From Pedobacter cryoconitis (GTDB lineage: Bacteria; Bacteroidota; Bacteroidia; Sphingobacteriales; Sphingobacteriaceae): a stretch of DNA of 64,000 nt. The stretch lies in NCBI RefSeq assembly GCF_014207135.1, contig NZ_JACHCC010000012.1, positions 83,569 to 147,568 on the forward strand, given 5' to 3'. Positions 25,941 to 35,612 of the stretch are shown here, piece by piece. Within the stretch, counting starts at the first letter, position 1; the number at the start of each line of letters is the position of its first letter. The notes beneath the pieces were generated by a model that was given only the letters and a program-made list of their open reading frames with translations, was not told the DNA's origin and made no database searches. A program made the translations under genes and the position numbers.

Positions 25941-26936
25941 GGGGCTAAATCAATTCCTTTGCTGCCTAAAAAGAAAGCTATACTCATTTCACTCTGCATT
26001 AGTATTATCCTGATGCTGGCCAAATTCGGCGCTTACTTTCTCACCCATTCCAATGCTATTTTAACTGATGCAGCAGAAAGTATTGTGAACGTACTAGCCA
26101 GTAGCTTTGCCTTTTACAGCATTTATCTGGCTACACTGCCTAAAGATGAAAACCATCCTTACGGACACGGTAAAGTAGAGTTCTTCTCGGCTTTTGTAGA
26201 AGGGGTACTGATAGCCATAGCCGGCCTGATTATCATTTTTAAATCGAGTTATGATCTCGTTTTTCCAAGAGAAATCCAGCAGCTACTGGATGGTGCCCTG
26301 ATTATTGGTGCCACAGGATTGATTAACCTCATCGTAGGATACTATCTTATCAATACGGGTAAAAAACATCGCTCTCTTACGCTGGAAGCAGATGGTAAAC
26401 ACCTTTTGACAGATGCTATAACCAGCGGTGGTTTAGTCATTGGTATTATATTGATCCAGGTCACCAAAATTTACTGGCTGGATAGTGTCATTTCTATTCT
26501 GCTCGGTTTCTATATCGTTTATAACGGCTACAAACTAACCCGGAAATCGGTAGGAGGGTTAATGGATGAGAGTAATGTCGAACTGGTTAAAACTATTGTT
26601 GATATTTTACAGCATAACAGACACGAAGCCTGGATAGATGTTCACAATCTCAGGGCACAGCAATACGGGGCAGATCTCCATATTGATTGCCATCTCACGC
26701 TTCCATATTATTATGATCTTAACCAGGTACATGCTGAAATCTCTTCTATTGATCATCTGATTAATGGAAATGCTGAACGGAGTACTGAACTATTTATACA
26801 CGCAGATCCCTGTTTGCCAGAATGCTGCAACTATTGCAAACTAAAAAATTGTCACGTACGGCAGGAAGCTTTCACTGGAGAAATCGGATGGAATGTGGAG
26901 AATGCTACTAAAAATAAAAAACATTTCGACAGATGA
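25938..26936 (+). CDS. Cation diffusion facilitator family transporter
   Basis: About 325-332 residues with six membrane helices, the CDF/ZitB pattern. The metal site residues are in the second helix region (NAILTDAAESIVNV) and the fifth helix region (LEADGKHLLTDAITSGG). The segment between them carries HPYGHGKVEFFS. CDF proteins export Zn, Co, Fe or Mn in exchange for protons. The C-terminus carries an unusual Cys-rich tail (HADPCLPECCNYCKLKNC) that could bind metal. No ATG is in frame upstream or early: the TTG at 25938 overlaps a -7 box and the TTG at 25959 is the likeliest real start. The gene overlaps the Nudix gene by 4 bases (ATGA). Confidence 0.88.
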   Translation: MGAKSIPLLPKKKAILISLCISIILMLAKFGAYFLTHSNAILTDAAESIVNVLASSFAFYSIYLATLPKDENHPYGHGKVEFFSAFVEGVLIAIAGLIIIFKSSYDLVFPREIQQLLDGALIIGATGLINLIVGYYLINTGKKHRSLTLEADGKHLLTDAITSGGLVIGIILIQVTKIYWLDSVISILLGFYIVYNGYKLTRKSVGGLMDESNVELVKTIVDILQHNRHEAWIDVHNLRAQQYGADLHIDCHLTLPYYYDLNQVHAEISSIDHLINGNAERSTELFIHADPCLPECCNYCKLKNCHVRQEAFTGEIGWNVENATKNKKHFDR

Positions 26937-27382
26937 ATAATTTCAATGTAAGAGTTTACGGTTTATTAATCAATGCAGAGAATCAGATTTTGATCAGTGA
27001 TGAACAATCTGGAGGGAGAAGTTTCAGTAAGTTCCCTGGTGGCGGACTGGAATATGGGGAAGGCCTTATTGATGCACTTAAACGTGAATTTATGGAAGAG
27101 TGTAATGCTGAAATAGAAATTCTAAGCCATTTCTATACGACAGATTTTTATGAAAAATCTTCCTTCAATGACAGCCAGATTATCAGTATTTATTACCTTG
27201 TCAGAGAGGTCAGTGAATTGAAACTGAATTTTAAAACCAAAGCCATGGATTTTGATCCGGGGATTTTACAGGCGTTCCGTTGGATTGATCTGGACGCACT
27301 GACTGAAAACGACGTTACCTTTAAAACGGATAAAACAGTAGTTAATATGTTATTATCACTGATTGCACAATCAGCAGACTAA
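26933..27382 (+). CDS. Nudix hydrolase
   Basis: 149 residues. The Nudix box is fully present as GGGLEYGEGLIDALKREFMEE with the REFxEE glutamates. The protein hydrolyses nucleoside diphosphate derivatives in the cytoplasm; the exact substrate cannot be read. It overlaps the CDF gene by 4 bases and is therefore coupled to it. Its stop codon also overlaps the stop of the convergent PdeM gene (27379-27381), so there is no spacer between the two messages. Confidence 0.9.
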   Translation: MNNFNVRVYGLLINAENQILISDEQSGGRSFSKFPGGGLEYGEGLIDALKREFMEECNAEIEILSHFYTTDFYEKSSFNDSQIISIYYLVREVSELKLNFKTKAMDFDPGILQAFRWIDLDALTENDVTFKTDKTVVNMLLSLIAQSAD

Positions 27383-28014
27383 ACCAGAAATATTCTTTCC
27401 GGGGTTATCGCATAAAACTGATCACCCTGTTGTGATTTGATTTTGCTTAACCCCGTAAAGACACTAAATGCCGGTAGGATTGCGCATGTTTTTCCGAAAT
27501 AAAAACAAGGTAACTTAATTTGCTGCCGGGCTTTCCCATAAATCGTTACGCCAGGATGAATATGCCCTGTAATATTGTAATATGCATCGGTGACTGAAGG
27601 TTGGTCATGTATAAATCTGAATGGTTTCATTAAGAATTCGATGGCATGGATTTCAATCATCATCTCTTCGTAATCGCTGGCCAGAAGTGAATCATGGTTG
27701 CCTTTAACCAGGATAATTTTCAGATCCGGATATTGAGATCTCCACTGACTAAACAGTGCTACTTCACTATTCATCTGATGATGAAACATATCTCCGGTAA
27801 CAAGGAGACATTCCGGCTCAAATTGCCTGAGCAGATTGGTAAGACGATCCAGGTCGGCTGTATTTACCAGAGAAGGAATCTGTATGCCCGCCTTTCTGAA
27901 ATGAGCACCTTTTCCTAAATGGAGGTCACTGATAATCAACATCTTTTTTGTTGCCCAGTAAATTGCCCTCTCTTCACTCAGTATAAGATTTTCTCCTCTA
28001 CAATTAATGTTCAT
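27379..28014 (-). CDS. pdeM: Ligase-associated DNA damage response endonuclease PdeM (metallophosphoesterase)
   Basis: 211 residues of the calcineurin-like phosphoesterase fold. The metal ligands are in ISDLHLGKGAHF, VTGDMFHH, VKGNHDS and TGHIHPG. In the ligase-associated cluster this protein (MPE) is a manganese-dependent phosphodiesterase/DNA nuclease. It is the last gene of the four-gene repair operon and overlaps the helicase gene by 11 bases. Confidence 0.92.
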   Translation of the reverse strand: MNINCRGENLILSEERAIYWATKKMLIISDLHLGKGAHFRKAGIQIPSLVNTADLDRLTNLLRQFEPECLLVTGDMFHHQMNSEVALFSQWRSQYPDLKIILVKGNHDSLLASDYEEMMIEIHAIEFLMKPFRFIHDQPSVTDAYYNITGHIHPGVTIYGKARQQIKLPCFYFGKTCAILPAFSVFTGLSKIKSQQGDQFYAITPERIFLV

Positions 28015-30538
28015 TCTTTTTTCTCCGGTGTGTCTTTAATTCTTTGCCATCTGCCTCAGCAGTCATTCTTGCGATTCTTTCTCCTAATTCTTCAGTACTC
28101 ATATTTTCCCTTAAGCTATCTACTTTTATCGGGAAACACAATGGTGTATAACTGTCTGGCCTAACAATAATTATCTTGCTTTTCTGTATTCTGTGTAAGG
28201 CAGCTGCTAACCTGGGTTCTTCAATCTGCTGATAAAAAGCTTCATCATAAGCCTGCCGCAACAGTAAATTATGTTTATCATAATCGCTGAAAACGTTAAA
28301 GAATAAGGTAGACGAAGCCTGGAGGTGTCTATTGGCTACATATTTACCTGGATAGCCCTGAAATACTAAACCCGAAATGCAGGCAATATCCCTGAATTTA
28401 CGTCTTGCCATTTCAGTTGCATTAATACTAGCTACAATATCTTCGCCCAAGTTGACCGGACTAAACAAGAGTTTGCAATTCTCTTCATCAAGTGGAATCG
28501 GCTGCTCACTTAGCAGCTCGAAACCATAATCATTCATGGCTATAGAAAAACTTATAGGTTTTACTTTACTCAGGCGGTAGGCAATGAGGGCCGCCATAAT
28601 CTCATGTACTTGTCTGCCTTCAAAAGGATAGGCGAAAAAATGATAACCATCTCTGGTTTTAATTAATTCTATCAGGAACTCATCATCCTTTGGAACATGC
28701 GAAACTTTAGCCTGCCGCTCAAATAGCGGAAGGATTATGTCGAGCTCCTCATCTTCATGTGTCTTGTCCAGAGCCTGGTTATACTTGTGTCTCAGGATTG
28801 CCCCAAGATTGGCAGTTAAGGATAATCTTCCGCCAAGCCAGCTAGGACTAATGGCGGTCTTAAGTTTGCTTTTACGCACCAGAATGGTCATTTCTTTAAT
28901 CATGATATATTCAAGGACTCTCCCTGCCAACGTAAAACTGTTACCTGGTTTCATTTTGGAAATAAACGATTCTTCGACCATTCCAACATAACCACCAGTC
29001 AGATATTTAACCTTCAGCATGGCATCACTCACAATGGTCCCGATATGAAGACGATGGCGCATTGCGAGCTGCCGGCTTTTAACCTTCCATAATCCATTCT
29101 CTTTTTCAACTTTACTGAATTCCGTGTAAGCGGTCAGGCTGTCTCCACCAGTTGTGATAAATTGCATCATCCAGGCCCACTCTGCTGGCTCCAGTTCTCT
29201 GAAGGCGTGAGTGCTTTTTATTTCCTTATAAAGTTTTTGATCATCAAATCCATCACCGGTAGCCAGGGTAATCATGTACTGAATCAGGACGTCAAAAGCC
29301 ATTACCACTGGTTCCCTGCTTTCAATATTCTGAGTTTTGGCTGCTTCTTTGATAGCAGCAGCCTCTACCAGTTCAAGGGCGTGAGTTGGAAGGAAGTAGA
29401 TCTTCGAAACTTCGTTGGGAGAGTGGCCGCTCCGTCCGGCACGCTGAAGAAATCTTGCAACTCCTTTGGGAGATCCAATCTGCACAACTGTGTCTACAGG
29501 TTTAAAATCTACCCCAAGGTCTAGTGAGGAAGTACTGATCACAGCTTTTAAAATCCCAGTATGGATGGCGTCTTCAATCCAGTTGCGTAATTCATAGTCT
29601 ATCGATCCATGATGGATTGCGAGTTGTCCAGCCAGATTTTCGTCAAGTTTCAGTAAGTTCTGATACCAGAGTTCAGCCTGACCCCGGGTATTACAGAATA
29701 TTAATGTAGTCTTGTTTTTCCAGATGATCGGAAGTAGTTTATGTGCAAGTTTATGTCCAAGATGACCCGCCCAGGGAAGCATATCTATATGATCAGGTAA
29801 TATAGACCTGATCAAGATTTTTTTCTCTACATCGGCAACAACTATTGTTTTTAATAATTCAGGATAGGGGACTAATACGTCCAGTGCCTGCTCCAGATTT
29901 CCTATAGTGGCGGATATACCCCAGATTCTCAATAACTTTTCAGGATGTTTGCTGACTGCCAGCTCTCTGATCCTGGATATAGCCAGTTCGGCCATTACCC
30001 CGCGTTTACTACCCATTAATTCATGCCATTCATCAGCAACAATGCATTGTAATCCATCGAAATACGCTGAAGTGTCTTTCTGTGCCAGTAAAAGATGCAT
30101 GCTTTCAGGGGTGATGATCAGCACCTCGGGCATCTGTTTTTTCTGTTTCAGTTTCTCATTTTGTGGGGTGTCGCCATTACGTACCCCAATATGCCAGTCC
30201 AGTTCCAGTTCTGTGCAGACCTCACGCATTGCCCTGGCCAGATCTTTAGCCAGAGAACGTAATGGGGTAATCCATAATAATTTCAACCCTGCATTTTTCT
30301 GTCTGCTGATTGTTTTGGAGTTAATGGTTTTGTCTGTTTCACGATGGTTCAGCTCTTCAATGACAACAGCCAGGAATAAGGAGAACGTTTTCCCGAAACC
30401 CGTAGGGGCGTTGACCAAACCACTATAACCTTCAGCATAGTATTGCCAGGCATCAGTTTGAAATTTAAAGGGCTTTTTTCTTTGCTCCTTTAACCAGCTG
30501 ATCACTTGTTTATAACCTTTACTCTTTTTCAGCAGCAT
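28004..30538 (-). CDS. Ligase-associated DNA damage response DEXH-box helicase (Lhr-like)
   Basis: 844 residues, a core Lhr-type superfamily 2 helicase. Motif I is NAPTGFGKTFS, motif II VADEWHE, motif III WGISATIG, and the second RecA-like domain carries TLIFCNTRGQAE and LQRAGRSGHSP. A winged-helix and Lhr-core domain occupies the C-terminal half. It unwinds RNA:DNA hybrids or DNA in an ATP-dependent way. It overlaps both neighbours, the ligase (20 bases) and the PdeM gene (11 bases), which implies coupled translation. Confidence 0.94.
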   Translation of the reverse strand: MLLKKSKGYKQVISWLKEQRKKPFKFQTDAWQYYAEGYSGLVNAPTGFGKTFSLFLAVVIEELNHRETDKTINSKTISRQKNAGLKLLWITPLRSLAKDLARAMREVCTELELDWHIGVRNGDTPQNEKLKQKKQMPEVLIITPESMHLLLAQKDTSAYFDGLQCIVADEWHELMGSKRGVMAELAISRIRELAVSKHPEKLLRIWGISATIGNLEQALDVLVPYPELLKTIVVADVEKKILIRSILPDHIDMLPWAGHLGHKLAHKLLPIIWKNKTTLIFCNTRGQAELWYQNLLKLDENLAGQLAIHHGSIDYELRNWIEDAIHTGILKAVISTSSLDLGVDFKPVDTVVQIGSPKGVARFLQRAGRSGHSPNEVSKIYFLPTHALELVEAAAIKEAAKTQNIESREPVVMAFDVLIQYMITLATGDGFDDQKLYKEIKSTHAFRELEPAEWAWMMQFITTGGDSLTAYTEFSKVEKENGLWKVKSRQLAMRHRLHIGTIVSDAMLKVKYLTGGYVGMVEESFISKMKPGNSFTLAGRVLEYIMIKEMTILVRKSKLKTAISPSWLGGRLSLTANLGAILRHKYNQALDKTHEDEELDIILPLFERQAKVSHVPKDDEFLIELIKTRDGYHFFAYPFEGRQVHEIMAALIAYRLSKVKPISFSIAMNDYGFELLSEQPIPLDEENCKLLFSPVNLGEDIVASINATEMARRKFRDIACISGLVFQGYPGKYVANRHLQASSTLFFNVFSDYDKHNLLLRQAYDEAFYQQIEEPRLAAALHRIQKSKIIIVRPDSYTPLCFPIKVDSLRENMSTEELGERIARMTAEADGKELKTHRRKKNEH

Positions 30539-32126
30539 AAGTCGAAGCTAACAATTGTCTTAAATCATCCAGTGTATTAATCTCAGTCACTTTTTTATCT
30601 TTTCTCCAACGCATTATTCTCGGAAAACGCAAAGCCAGACCTGCTTTATGCCTCTTGCTTACCGCAATCCCTTCAAATGCGATTTCGAATACCAACTCTG
30701 GTTTTACTGTCCGCACAGGACCGAATTTTTCCAGCGCATTTTTTCTGACAAATGAATCTACTTCTTTAATCTCGTTATCAGTTAGTCCTGAGTAAGCTTT
30801 AGCAATCGTAATTAAATGTTCACCATCGCTGACCGCAAAAGTATAATCTGTAAAGTGATTGGCTCTGCGTCCACTTCCTTTTTGAGCGTAAATCATGACC
30901 GCGTCAACTGTATAAGGATTAATTTTCCACTTCCACCAGTCTCCACGTTTACGGCCACTATGGTAAAGGGAACTTAACTTCTTCAGCATGATGCCTTCAC
31001 TGTTGTTTGTTCTTGACGTTTCCCGTAGTTCTGCAAGTTGTTCCCAGTTATCAAATTGAATAACTGGTGAAAGCAGGATTGTTTGCTGGTTACTCAATCT
31101 GGCTAAAACTTCTTCTAATTTTTTTCTTCTGGATGCCAGGTCTTCTTTTCGAATGTCATTGCCTTCATGTTCCAGAATATCATAAACATAAAAACCGACA
31201 GGTACATCTCTTAATTGTGATTTACTAATGGTTTTTCTGTTTAGTCTTTGTTGCAGTATACTAAATAATTGAACGTTTCCGTCTTTCACGGCGAGAATTT
31301 CACCATCAATTACTGTTCCGTCAGGAAGATCATCCTTCAGGAAATGTAATTCAGGAAACTGAGCTGTGATTAGTTCTTCACCTCTTGACCAGATAAATAA
31401 TTCGCCATTACGTTTTACAATCTGTCCGCGAATACCATCCCATTTCCACTCAGCCTGCCAATCCCTGATTTCTCCAAGATCCGCGGGTGCAGCGTCCAGT
31501 GCATAAGCAAGACAAAATGGATAAGGCCAGGAATTGTCTGTATTGACGTGTTTGCCTTCCACCAGTTCCTGATAAGTAATTTCATCAGGTGACCATTTTC
31601 CCATGATACTGTGCATGATCTTACTGCTCTCCGTGTTACTTTGTCTGGCTATGGCATTGACGAGCATTTTACCTGATACACCTATCCTGAAGTTTCCAGA
31701 GATCAGTTTGTTAAATATGAAACGTTCGGGAGTACTTAGTCCGGCCCAGGCCTGATGTATGAATTCTTTTTTAACAGCATCTGACTGACCATTCAATAAG
31801 GCCAGATCCGTAATCCATTCGTGTAGTTTACGATCTGTGTGATGATCTGGCGGAGGGAGGATCAGTGCTATTGTTTCACTAAGATCCCCGACGCTATGAT
31901 AACATTCTGCAAACAACCATGCCGGAATACCACTTAATTCAACAGCCCATTCCCTTATCAATGCAGTTGGTACAGGTCTTCGTGGCTTTTTACCTGTAAA
32001 CATCGCAATGACATAAGGTTTATCCTTTTCATCTGCTGTACTGAAATAGCTAATCAGGGCCGCGATTTTATCGTTGGTCTTGTTGCTCATTTCAAGCTGC
32101 TGTATCAATTCTGCAAATCTTTTCAA
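30519..32126 (-). CDS. ATP-dependent DNA ligase of the ligase-associated repair cluster
   Basis: 535 residues. An N-terminal helical domain precedes the nucleotidyltransferase domain with motif I at AEWKWDGIRGQ (AMP-lysine), then SRGEELI, GTVIDGEILA and DWWKWKINPYTVDAVMIYAQ (motifs IV-V), ending in an OB-fold. These ATP-type ligases sit beside Lhr, exonuclease and PdeM in many bacteria and act in DNA end or gap repair, in addition to the housekeeping NAD-type LigA, which is not in this window. Confidence 0.94.
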   Translation of the reverse strand: MKRFAELIQQLEMSNKTNDKIAALISYFSTADEKDKPYVIAMFTGKKPRRPVPTALIREWAVELSGIPAWLFAECYHSVGDLSETIALILPPPDHHTDRKLHEWITDLALLNGQSDAVKKEFIHQAWAGLSTPERFIFNKLISGNFRIGVSGKMLVNAIARQSNTESSKIMHSIMGKWSPDEITYQELVEGKHVNTDNSWPYPFCLAYALDAAPADLGEIRDWQAEWKWDGIRGQIVKRNGELFIWSRGEELITAQFPELHFLKDDLPDGTVIDGEILAVKDGNVQLFSILQQRLNRKTISKSQLRDVPVGFYVYDILEHEGNDIRKEDLASRRKKLEEVLARLSNQQTILLSPVIQFDNWEQLAELRETSRTNNSEGIMLKKLSSLYHSGRKRGDWWKWKINPYTVDAVMIYAQKGSGRRANHFTDYTFAVSDGEHLITIAKAYSGLTDNEIKEVDSFVRKNALEKFGPVRTVKPELVFEIAFEGIAVSKRHKAGLALRFPRIMRWRKDKKVTEINTLDDLRQLLASTYAAEKE

Positions 32127-32127
32127 A

Positions 32128-33132
32128 TCAAGTCTCTTTTAGAACCTCTTCTTCTTCATTTCCATAACGGGTGACTACTTCCCGGGCGGATATCCCTTGT
32201 TCATTCAGATATTTAGAGAAGGGCGAAACAAAACCATGGGTTACATAAACCTTCCCGGCCTCAGTATTTTTAATGGCGGTAAGAAGACCCGGCCAGTCGG
32301 CATGGTCACTCAAGGCAAATCCAGCGTCAGCAGATTGCCATCTGCGCCCGGCTCTGACAGACATCCAGCCAGAACAAATTCCAGTCGAAGGATTAAGCAG
32401 GTTTTTCATCCATTTGCCATCAGCAAGAGCAGGAGGGACAATAACTATCCCTTTTTGTAACTCTTCTTTTTTTATATCGGGAGTAATTTTTATCGTCGCC
32501 GGAAGTTTAACCCCCGCATGAATGAAAGCTTCATTCAGATTAGCAATTGACTGATGGACATAAATAGCCTGATCACCAGTTAGATTTTTAATCAGCCGCT
32601 GTGCTTTCCCAAGACTGTAGGCAATCAGCACACTGGTCTTTAACTGATTATTATTATCTGTAACCCAGTTTCTGATCTGTCTGAAGATTTCTGCCTGCGG
32701 TTGCCATTTATAAATAGGGAGCCCAAATGTGCTTTCAGATACAAAAGTATGACACCTGACCGGTTCAAATGCGGTACTGATTCCATCGTATTCTGTCTTG
32801 TAGTCACCCGAGATTACACAGATTTCACCCTTGTATTCCAGTTTTACCTGTGCAGATCCGATAACATGTCCTGCCGGAAAGAGACTCAGTTTAACGCCAT
32901 TAATACTGATTTCCTTTCCATAAGGTAAGGTTTGTACTGGTAAATCAGCTCCTAACCTCTGTAGCAGGACTGGTTTGGTCAGATCGTGACATAAATACCC
33001 TTTGTTACCTGGTTTAACATGGTCCGAATGACCATGAGTAGTTACAGCGAGATTCACAGGCTGCCAGGGGTCGATATAGAAATCTCCCTGTTTACAATAT
33101 ATGCCTTTATTGGTGAATGTGATTAATGCCAT
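32128..33132 (-). CDS. Ligase-associated DNA damage response exonuclease
   Basis: 334 residues from the ATG at 33132 (MALITFTNKGIYCKQ). It is a metallo-beta-lactamase/beta-CASP nuclease with the metal motif THGHSDHVKPG (HxHxDH), then LFPAGHVIGSAQV, SGDYKTEYDG, and C-terminal FALSDHADW and VTHGF. It is the first gene of the repair operon and stops 1 base before the ligase starts. The longer frame to 33147 is not needed. Confidence 0.93.
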   Translation of the reverse strand: MALITFTNKGIYCKQGDFYIDPWQPVNLAVTTHGHSDHVKPGNKGYLCHDLTKPVLLQRLGADLPVQTLPYGKEISINGVKLSLFPAGHVIGSAQVKLEYKGEICVISGDYKTEYDGISTAFEPVRCHTFVSESTFGLPIYKWQPQAEIFRQIRNWVTDNNNQLKTSVLIAYSLGKAQRLIKNLTGDQAIYVHQSIANLNEAFIHAGVKLPATIKITPDIKKEELQKGIVIVPPALADGKWMKNLLNPSTGICSGWMSVRAGRRWQSADAGFALSDHADWPGLLTAIKNTEAGKVYVTHGFVSPFSKYLNEQGISAREVVTRYGNEEEEVLKET

Positions 33133-33200
33133 CGGGTGATACAACAAAGCTGAGACTCATAAGTTTGAATAATCCAGCAAAGCAGATTCGATCTGAATGC

Positions 33201-33245
33201 CATAAAAAAGGGGATGATAGCTTAGCCATCATCCCCTTTTTTATG
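33201..33245. terminator. Intrinsic terminator of the second S9 peptidase gene
   Basis: An 18-bp stem (CATAAAAAAGGGGATGAT and its complement) with T runs on both strands. Confidence 0.8.
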
Positions 33246-33256
33246 AATTAATTCAA

Positions 33257-35440
33257 TTATTTGCCTCCAGGAGGGCAATTTTGCTGAAGAAATTTAGTGT
33301 AAGTTTTAGCCAGATGCTGACTGGTCCCGCTACCTTCATTGATTGAATGGGTACGGTTAGGGTATGACATTAACTGGAACATTTTCTGATTTTTGATCAG
33401 TTCATTGATCAGCATTTCAGCATTCTGATAATGTACATTGTCATCACCAGTACCATGAACGTAAAGTAGGTTTCCCTGAAGATTTTTAGCATAAGTTACC
33501 GGTGAACCTTTAATGTATGCCTCTTTGGTTGTTAAAGGAGAACCCATATAACGTTCCTGATATACATTATCATAAGTCAGCTGATTTCCCACTGCGGCAA
33601 TTGCAATACCTGTTTTGTAAATCTGAGGATACTGGAACATCAGGTTAAGCGTCGAAGATCCGCCTCCGCTCCATCCCCATACAGCAACTCTGTCTTTGTC
33701 TACAAAAGGCCAGTCCAGGATTTTTTTAGCTGCCATGGCCTGGTCACGGATATTTAAGGTACCGATACTTTTATAAATTGATTTGCGGAATTCGCGGCCT
33801 TTTGGAGCGGGCGTACCTCGGTTTTCTATCGAAATATAGATATATCCATCCTTAGGCATGTTTCCAGCATAAAGGAAGTTGTAGCCTGCACCGTAGGTAT
33901 CTAATACTGTTTGTGCTCCAGGTTCACCGTAAACATAAAATACAACCGGATATTTTTTAGTCTGATCAAAATTGTCAGGTTTTTTCATCCAGCCATCCAG
34001 TTCTATACCATCTTCAGTTTTTACTTTGAAAAATTCCACCTTATTTTTTGGCTGCTGAATTTTAGCCAGCTGATTAGTCAGACTCCCTTCCATTGTAAAA
34101 GGGTTTCCTGTATCTAATCTCATCCATTCACTGATAGGGTAAATGTTAGCACTCTGATAAGTGTGGTTGGCAAATATGCCATTTGGAGAGATATCATAAC
34201 TATGAGTTCCCGGGAAGATAGAAGGGGTAACCCTTTCCAGTGTGCCTTTTCCATCAAGCTTTGTTTTATACAGGTATTTCTGAGTAGCATTGTCTGGCGA
34301 AGCAATAAAATAAAAAGTGTTATTCTTTTCGTCTACCAGACTGCTTTCAATGACGTCATAATTTCCTTTGGTAATCAATGTTTGTTTCTTACCGTCTTTA
34401 CTGATGCGGTACTGATGGCGCCATCCGTCTTTTTCACTCACCCAGATAAATTCCTTTCCATTATTGAGCCATTGCCATTCAGGCGCTGCGTCAATCCATG
34501 CTTTGTCAGTTTCTGTGTAAATGTTTGTTATTGTTCCTGATTGCGTATTGGCTACAAATACGCGGCTGGTATTCTGCTCCCTGTTAAGCTGCTGAAGAAT
34601 CAGATCCTTTGTATTAGGTACCCAGTCCATTCTTGGGATATAATTCTGGATTTCACTACCAGGAACCTTTACCCAGGTTGTTTGCGCTGTATTTACATTC
34701 ACTACCCCAATTTTGCAAGCTGAAGGATCTTCACCTACAATCGGATATTCAACCGGTACAGTATAAGGATATATTGAATCTGTGTTATTGATCATCAGGA
34801 AGTTTTTAATTTTCCTGGCATCGATTTGCCAGTAAGCAATTGAACTGCCATCTGGGCTCCATCTGAAGCCATCCCTGCAATCAAATTCCTCTTCATATAC
34901 CCAGTCAAAAGTTCCATTGATAATTCTGGCTGTGCCGTCTGTGGTCAGTGCTTTGTCAGTTCCGCTGGCCAGATCTTCAACATATAAATTATGTCCGCTT
35001 ACATAAGCTACTTTACTCGCGTCCGGAGATAATTTAGCAAACATCAGAGATGAAGCGGGTTTGTCCTTTCCAATCTGTGTCAGTCTATTGGTTTTTAAAT
35101 CTGCCAGCCAGTAATCACCGCGGGTTTCATAACGCCATACTTTTTTACTATTAGTGTAAATCAGCGCTTTTGTACCGTCAGCTGAAAGTACAAAATCTTT
35201 TATCCGGATCGGCTGGCTCTGGCCTGCAGGGGTAAGCAAAGAATTGCTTATTAATGTTTTAGTTTCGTTTTTAGGTAAGGTGATTATTGCAATACCGCCA
35301 TCCGAAATCTGATAATAACCATTTCCGTCTTTGGTCCAGTTGATTCCTTCTTTATTTGGCTGTGCAAAGGCTGTAGCTGCACAGAAAGAAGTAATCAATA
35401 AGACGAAGGTCAATTTTAAAATAATGAGTTTCCGCTTCAT
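33257..35440 (-). CDS. Secreted DPP-IV-like S9 peptidase
   Basis: 727 residues with an N-terminal signal peptide (LIILKLTFVLLITSFCAATAFA before QPNKE). A DPPIV-type beta-propeller carries the EE motif (FDWVYEEEFDCRDGFRWSPDG) that binds the peptide amino terminus, then comes the hydrolase domain. The triad is Ser591 in GWSGGGS, Asp666 in HGTGDDNVHYQ and His698 in NRTHSI. It removes Xaa-Pro/Ala dipeptides, probably in the periplasm. It is distinct from the 945-residue S9 protein at 7286. Confidence 0.93.
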   Translation of the reverse strand: MKRKLIILKLTFVLLITSFCAATAFAQPNKEGINWTKDGNGYYQISDGGIAIITLPKNETKTLISNSLLTPAGQSQPIRIKDFVLSADGTKALIYTNSKKVWRYETRGDYWLADLKTNRLTQIGKDKPASSLMFAKLSPDASKVAYVSGHNLYVEDLASGTDKALTTDGTARIINGTFDWVYEEEFDCRDGFRWSPDGSSIAYWQIDARKIKNFLMINNTDSIYPYTVPVEYPIVGEDPSACKIGVVNVNTAQTTWVKVPGSEIQNYIPRMDWVPNTKDLILQQLNREQNTSRVFVANTQSGTITNIYTETDKAWIDAAPEWQWLNNGKEFIWVSEKDGWRHQYRISKDGKKQTLITKGNYDVIESSLVDEKNNTFYFIASPDNATQKYLYKTKLDGKGTLERVTPSIFPGTHSYDISPNGIFANHTYQSANIYPISEWMRLDTGNPFTMEGSLTNQLAKIQQPKNKVEFFKVKTEDGIELDGWMKKPDNFDQTKKYPVVFYVYGEPGAQTVLDTYGAGYNFLYAGNMPKDGYIYISIENRGTPAPKGREFRKSIYKSIGTLNIRDQAMAAKKILDWPFVDKDRVAVWGWSGGGSSTLNLMFQYPQIYKTGIAIAAVGNQLTYDNVYQERYMGSPLTTKEAYIKGSPVTYAKNLQGNLLYVHGTGDDNVHYQNAEMLINELIKNQKMFQLMSYPNRTHSINEGSGTSQHLAKTYTKFLQQNCPPGGK

Positions 35441-35612
35441 TTGATTTAATAAATTTAATTTAGGTAAGAGTTTAATACTCTGTCCGGATAAGCTGATTTT
35501 TTCTATAATTCGTATAGAATTTCAGGTGTTTCCTGCTTCTCAAATGTAATACATTGTTTGTTATCGTTAAAGGAGATTTCATTGTTTAGCAGAAATTGAT
35601 AGAATATTTCGT

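Noticed and set aside
35440..35612. A 26-codon ATG frame after the PaiB-like gene (MKSPLTITNNVLHLRS).
   Set aside because: Short and lacking support; the overlapping longer frame without ATG looks more protein-like and is listed as a finding.
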